A DNA stretch of 6,788 bases from positions 1 to 6,788 of the forward strand of contig JAUPTP010000123.1 of the NCBI GenBank assembly GCA_030918015.1, written 5' to 3'. Origin of the DNA: Pseudomonadota bacterium. Lineage in GTDB: Bacteria; Pseudomonadota; Gammaproteobacteria; Burkholderiales; Burkholderiaceae_C. The stretch's first letter is position 1, and the number at the start of each line of letters is the position of its first letter. The position numbers and the translations under genes were made by a program. The notes under the pieces were generated by a model. The model did no database searches and was not told the DNA's origin. It worked only from the letters and a program-made list of their open reading frames with translations. Shown here piece by piece: positions 5,684-6,788 of the stretch.

Positions 5684-6788
5684 TCATTGCGCCAGCACCG
5701 GCACCCGCGGGCCGCTGCTGGTGCTGCCGCCGGGCGTGCCGGTGCTGCCGCAGGGTGTCGTGCCGCTGGAGGCATTGCCGAGGTACTGGAAATAGAGGTC
5801 GCTTTTCGCCCCGTTGCCCATCGGGTTGAGCATCAGCAGGCAGGCCACGCCGGTGAGCTTGGCGGAGACGGTGTTGGAGCTTTGGTCGCAATCGTTCTTG
5901 GCCACCGTGGCCACGGCGATCAGGCGCCGGTCGGCGCCGTACTGCTGGTACAAGTCGTTCGTGGCGAGCGGGGTGCCGAAGTAGCTGCCGTTAGCATTCC
6001 CCTTGCCGGGCGCATTTCCCTTGTAGTCGCCTGGTGTGAAGGGCGTGAAGCTGGCGCGCCGGCTCATGTAGTCGCCGTAGACGTCGGCCCCCACGGCCAG
6101 GGCAGGGGTCGGATAGGCGTAGCCGGTGCGGTCGGGCGGGCTGGTGGCCGCGGTGCCCGAGCCTTGATACAGCCCGAAGCGGGTGTTGTAGGCGCTCTTG
6201 GATCCGTTCTGCGTGCCGTTGTTTAACAGCGTCACGGTGCTGTCCTTGGCGATACCGCAGACAGGGGTGCTGCCTTCGAGCTGGTCACTCACTGATTGGG
6301 TGCTCAGGCGGGCCCAGCGCACGCTGCCGCTCAGATCGCCATCGTTTTTATTCGAGGCGGCAGTGATCCACTCGTTGAGCGTGTAGCCGAAGTTGCTGCC
6401 TGAGCCCTTGCTGCACAGCGCCAGCGGCGCCGACAGGCAGAAATCCTGCGCCGGCGTGGTGGTGGCCACCGCGCTGGCCGCCACCGTGCTGCTGCCCGCG
6501 CCCAGCACGCCCATCAGCCACGGCACGATGCCGCTGACCTGCGCGGTGCAGCGCACATGGCGTGCGGCGGCCGGGGCGTTGCTGGCATAGGTGCCCGACA
6601 GGGTCGAGGCGAAGGTGACGGTGGCACTGACCGTGCTGGCCTGCAGGTTGGCCTTGTGGCGGGCGGCCACGGTCTGGCCGGCGGCTCGCGCGTTGTCCAG
6701 GCAGCTGGTGTTGGTGGTGCCGGTGCAGACCAGCTCGCGCGCGGCGGCCAGCGCGCAGGCGTCCACCGCCGACTGCAGCTCCGACTTG
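5684..6788 (-). CDS. tadG: TadG-like pilus assembly protein (N-terminus off right edge)
   Basis: The last 367 residues are present; the start and the expected N-terminal membrane anchor lie beyond 6788. The fragment opens with KSELQSAVDACALAAAREL, which matches the end of the TadE/TadG-like N-terminal (Tad) domain, where the motif is usually LQNAADAAALAGAREL. Next comes a segment resembling the rest of this domain (VPWLMGVLGAGSSTVAASAVA, split around residues 88-108). The remaining 250 residues are Asn/Gly/Ser/Thr-rich, lack transmembrane segments and end in a Gly/Ser/Thr/Pro-rich tail. I see no von Willebrand A metal site (DxSxS), so this is the type without that domain. Ten cysteines are scattered through the fragment, suggesting disulfides in the periplasm. 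Its stop overlaps an alternative tadE start. TadG-family proteins are accessory envelope parts of the Tad system; the exact role here is unknown. Confidence 0.8.
   Translation of the reverse strand, partial: KSELQSAVDACALAAARELVCTGTTNTSCLDNARAAGQTVAARHKANLQASTVSATVTFASTLSGTYASNAPAAARHVRCTAQVSGIVPWLMGVLGAGSSTVAASAVATTTPAQDFCLSAPLALCSKGSGSNFGYTLNEWITAASNKNDGDLSGSVRWARLSTQSVSDQLEGSTPVCGIAKDSTVTLLNNGTQNGSKSAYNTRFGLYQGSGTAATSPPDRTGYAYPTPALAVGADVYGDYMSRRASFTPFTPGDYKGNAPGKGNANGSYFGTPLATNDLYQQYGADRRLIAVATVAKNDCDQSSNTVSAKLTGVACLLMLNPMGNGAKSDLYFQYLGNASSGTTPCGSTGTPGGSTSSGPRVPVLAQ
5720..5751 (-). repeat. In-frame 11-base direct repeat in the tail of the tadG-like gene
   Basis: The 11-mer GCGGCAGCACC (minus strand) occurs at 5741-5751 and 5720-5730, exactly 21 bases apart. 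Both copies are read in the same frame and encode Gly-Ser-Thr within the low-complexity Gly/Ser/Thr/Pro tail of the TadG-like protein (residues 347-349 and 354-356 of the visible part). It could be a short slippage product or simply biased codon use in a flexible tail. Confidence 0.55.

Noticed and set aside
1..6788. tRNA, rRNA, CRISPR, insertion sequence, terminator or promoter
   Set aside because: Nearly every base lies in coding sequence. I saw no inverted terminal repeats, regularly spaced repeats, tRNA-like folds, hairpin plus T-run, or convincing promoter boxes on either strand.

Overview
This window is an internal piece of a Tad/Flp (tight adherence, type IVc) pilus assembly locus. All eight recognisable genes lie on the minus strand and are read from the right end to the left. 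The sequence is very GC-rich (roughly 70% by eye) with strong G/C preference at third codon positions. The protein set looks like that of a Gram-negative bacterium, with a lipoprotein signal and a Tad apparatus of proteobacterial type. A betaproteobacterium of the order Burkholderiales is my best guess, from composition and general resemblance only.

Layout in transcription order: a TadG-like pilus-assembly protein, cut off at its N-terminus by the right edge (6788-5684); two TadE-family pseudopilins (5669-5193 and 5193-4747); CpaE/TadZ, a localisation ATPase-like protein (4750-3539); CpaF/TadA, the secretion ATPase (3511-2150); TadB (2126-1155) and TadC (1108-173), the paired inner-membrane platform proteins; and the first 50 residues of a lipoprotein, probably TadD (151-1, cut by the left edge). 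The first four genes are packed with 1- to 4-base stop/start overlaps or nearly so. The rest are separated by 21 to 46 bases. No intergenic space exceeds about 50 bases, no promoter or terminator is visible inside, and the eight genes look like one operon.

How they would work together, from known Tad biology: CpaF hydrolyses ATP and drives TadB/TadC in the inner membrane to assemble Flp pilin into a fibre. CpaE/TadZ places the machine in the cell. The TadE proteins and the TadG-like protein are minor or accessory envelope components, and TadD is an outer-membrane-associated lipoprotein needed for assembly of the outer-membrane part. The major pilin (Flp), prepilin peptidase (TadV/CpaA), CpaB/RcpC and the secretin CpaC/RcpA are not in the window and would be expected upstream (beyond 6788) or elsewhere.

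I do not see a previously undescribed system. The points most worth a second look are the gene order (pseudopilin genes fused by overlap directly to cpaE), the doubly degenerate CpaE (no P-loop lysine, no receiver aspartate), and a cysteine-rich TadG-like protein whose middle is less GC-rich than its surroundings.
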